A stretch of DNA of 64,000 nt, taken from Beijerinckiaceae bacterium. GTDB lineage: Bacteria > Pseudomonadota > Alphaproteobacteria > Rhizobiales > Beijerinckiaceae. The translations under genes and the position numbers were made by a program. Numbering within the stretch: position 1 is the stretch's first letter; every line of letters begins with the position of its first letter. Location of the stretch: assembly GCA_947456505.1 (NCBI GenBank), contig CANGTC010000003.1:19170-83169 (forward strand). The letters are read 5' to 3'. Positions 62,655 to 64,000 of this stretch are shown in pieces. Below the pieces are notes generated by a model. It searched no databases, was not told where the DNA came from, and was given only the letters and a program-made list of their open reading frames with translations.

Positions 62655-63107
62655 CGTAATCCTTCCTTGTGTCCTGCCTGTGCTGTCGCCGCTTCGGCGC
62701 GACGATTATCACGCAGGATCCTTGGAATCTGCAGCCGCGTCAAGGAACCCCGGTGAACTCGGTGGGAGAGATCGAGGCGGCGGCTTCGTTGCGCCTCGCC
62801 TCTGCTTGCGCTGAGACAAAAAATGATATTCTCCCGCTGGTCACCTTAATTGGAGGCGCCGACATCAAAAAAGAAGTCCGAAAGGATCAAAGGCGATGAC
62901 CTAGGACTTTGCGCCGGGCGCCAGCCTCGGATGCTTGGCAAGATCAATGGACAATTGCCTATCGCAGCCTCCTTAGCGACCAGCTCCCAACAAACAAATC
63001 TCCCGCCGAATATCGCCCGCATGGGAAAAGCGGTCATCAAGCCGTTGCGAGACCAAAAATCAAAATGGCGCTCTCAATTTGAGCTGCCAAAACGTCCTGC
63101 AAATACG
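62655..63107. other. Non-coding region between the cupin and flagellin genes
   Basis: About 450 bases with no convincing gene. A short open frame on the plus strand (62669–62899) lacks any family feature and a good ribosome site. The region holds the cupin promoter (minus strand) and ends with the flagellin terminator. Confidence 0.45.
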
Positions 63108-63137
63108 CAAAGAGGGCGAGCCTTGCAGCCCGCCCTC
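63108..63137 (-). terminator. Hairpin terminator after flagellin
   Basis: On the minus strand GAGGGCG (63137–63131) pairs with CGCCCTC (63118–63112), inner GGC/GCT bases extend the stem, and TTTGCGTATTT follows. It stands 27 bases after the flagellin stop. Confidence 0.7.
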
Positions 63138-63163
63138 ATGAGAGTTGGTTTACCCAACCAAAT

Positions 63164-64000
63164 TTATTTCAACAGCTGAAGCACCATCTGCGGCGCCTGG
63201 TTAGCCTGAGCCAACATCGCCTGCGCGGCCTGCTGGATGATGTTGCGCTTGGCGAGTTCCGTGGTCGCCTGCGAGTAATCGGTGTCCTCGATGCGGCTAC
63301 GCGATTCCTGCGCCTTGGCGGAGACGTTCGCAAGATTGTCGCTGGTGAACTGCAGACGGCTGATCACAGCGCCCATGTTGGAGCGCTCTTTGCTGACCGT
63401 GTCGAGCGCAGTGATGATGGCGCTCAGGGCCGAACCCGAAGTCGAGGTGCTGAGGATGGACTGGCCGTCGATATTGGAGAGGACGCCACTTGAGGAGGTA
63501 TCCATGTTGGAGAAGGTGATCGAGATCGTCTGCTTCGCATTGGCGCCGACCTGGAATTGGAACACGCCTGACGCACCGCCCGTCCCGTCCAGCACATTCG
63601 CCCCGTTCCACTGGGTATTGGTCGCAATGGTGCTGATCTGGGAGGTCAGCGCCTGAAACTCAAGATTCAGATAGGAACGGTCGTTGACGTTGTTCGTGTC
63701 GTTGGAAGCCTGAACGGCGAGCTCGCGCATGCGCTGCAGCATGTTCGTCACCTGCTCAGTGGCGCCTTCAGCGGTCTGGATCAGGGAGATGCCATCGTTG
63801 GTGTTGCGGATCGCCTGGTTAAGACCGCGGATCTGCGAGGTAAGGCGGGTGCTGATGGCCATGCCGGCCACGTCATCAACGGCATTGTTGATGCGCTTGC
63901 CGGTCGACAACTGCTGCATCACGGTCGAAAGCCCACGCGCGTTTTGCGTCATGGCCTGCTGTGCATAGAGCGAACCTGTATTCGTATTGATGACAGTCAT
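63164..64000 (-). CDS. fliC: Flagellin (short type)
   Basis: 278 aa, complete: the ATG occupies the last three bases of the window. N-terminal D0/D1 region MTVINTNTGSLYAQQAMTQN, LSTVMQQLSTGKRINNAVDD, TSQIRGLNQAIRNTNDGISL; C-terminal D1/D0 region ITALDTVSKERSNMGAVISR, LQFTSDNLANVSAKAQESRS and IIQQAAQAMLAQANQAPQMV. The central variable domain is only about 80 residues, as in many alphaproteobacterial flagellins. It is exported by the flagellar type III system and builds the filament. Its promoter lies outside the window, and other flagellin or flaF/flbT genes are expected beyond 64 kb. Confidence 0.96.
   Translation of the reverse strand: MTVINTNTGSLYAQQAMTQNARGLSTVMQQLSTGKRINNAVDDVAGMAISTRLTSQIRGLNQAIRNTNDGISLIQTAEGATEQVTNMLQRMRELAVQASNDTNNVNDRSYLNLEFQALTSQISTIATNTQWNGANVLDGTGGASGVFQFQVGANAKQTISITFSNMDTSSSGVLSNIDGQSILSTSTSGSALSAIITALDTVSKERSNMGAVISRLQFTSDNLANVSAKAQESRSRIEDTDYSQATTELAKRNIIQQAAQAMLAQANQAPQMVLQLLK

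Noticed and set aside
62669-62899. 76-codon open frame in the cupin–flagellin spacer
   Set aside because: No ribosome site of note and no domain; composition suggests chance.

Overview
The window reads as chromosomal DNA of an alphaproteobacterium, most likely of the order Hyphomicrobiales (Rhizobiales). Supporting points are the high GC content, the order valS–popZ-like–tolC–PIMT-like gene, lexA meeting comEC tail to tail behind a GAAC-N7-GAAC SOS box, glnB–glnA, and a ChrR-type regulator beside photolyase, COG2907, DUF1365 and Cfa genes. The family or genus cannot be fixed from the sequence alone. I see no rRNA, tRNA, CRISPR array, prophage or insertion sequence.

Layout. 1–5.5 kb: the 5' part of valS, a PopZ/DUF2497 protein, a TolC-type outer membrane protein and a diverged protein-isoaspartate methyltransferase homologue, all on the minus strand, followed by a small exported protein and an EcsC-family protein. 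5.5–12.2 kb: two Bug/tripartite-tricarboxylate receptors, lexA, comEC and a flavin monooxygenase. 12.2–19.1 kb: a photo-oxidative stress and membrane-lipid cluster (photolyase, COG2907 flavoprotein, DUF1365, cyclopropane-synthase-like methyltransferase and a small exported protein, facing an SDR and a ChrR-like anti-sigma factor). Two matching TGATCC-N18-TA promoter-like elements precede the photolyase and chrR. 19.2–23.8 kb: cysteine synthase, mercaptopyruvate sulfurtransferase, a small hypothetical, glnB and glnA. 24.1–33.5 kb: a BMP-type nucleoside/purine ABC transporter joined to xdhABC, which together look like a purine uptake and oxidation operon.

33.6–42.3 kb: parE, a cytochrome b561, a DEAD-box RNA helicase with a long leader and an Arg/Gln/Pro-rich tail, an NMT1-type binding protein, a Tat-exported L,D-transpeptidase with a cupin, a lytic transglycosylase gene interrupted by one in-frame stop, and another Bug receptor. 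42.4–46.2 kb: small membrane or exported proteins, an HD-domain (p)ppGpp-hydrolase-like protein, glutathione peroxidase, a Bug receptor and a DUF1330 protein. 46.4–53.3 kb: an accessory, apparently catabolic region (NmrA-like protein, cytosolic NMT1-like protein, FAD monooxygenase, a maleate-isomerase-like protein lacking the usual cysteines, DUF4337, luciferase-like monooxygenase and a divergent GntR regulator with a palindromic operator). 53.3–64 kb: a 15-repeat MORN protein, the Kup potassium transporter, a methyltransferase remnant, a Bug receptor with a luciferase-like monooxygenase, a glycosyltransferase, a Bug receptor with a cupin, and a short flagellin whose start codon lies at the window edge.

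Main themes: (1) six Bug-type receptors with no TctA/TctB membrane partner in the window, several beside flavin monooxygenases or cupins; (2) a ChrR-regulon-like cluster whose sigma factor is absent and whose ChrR has lost most zinc ligands of its anti-sigma domain; (3) several dyad sites that look like operators. All functional calls come from motif recognition by eye; no database search was possible.
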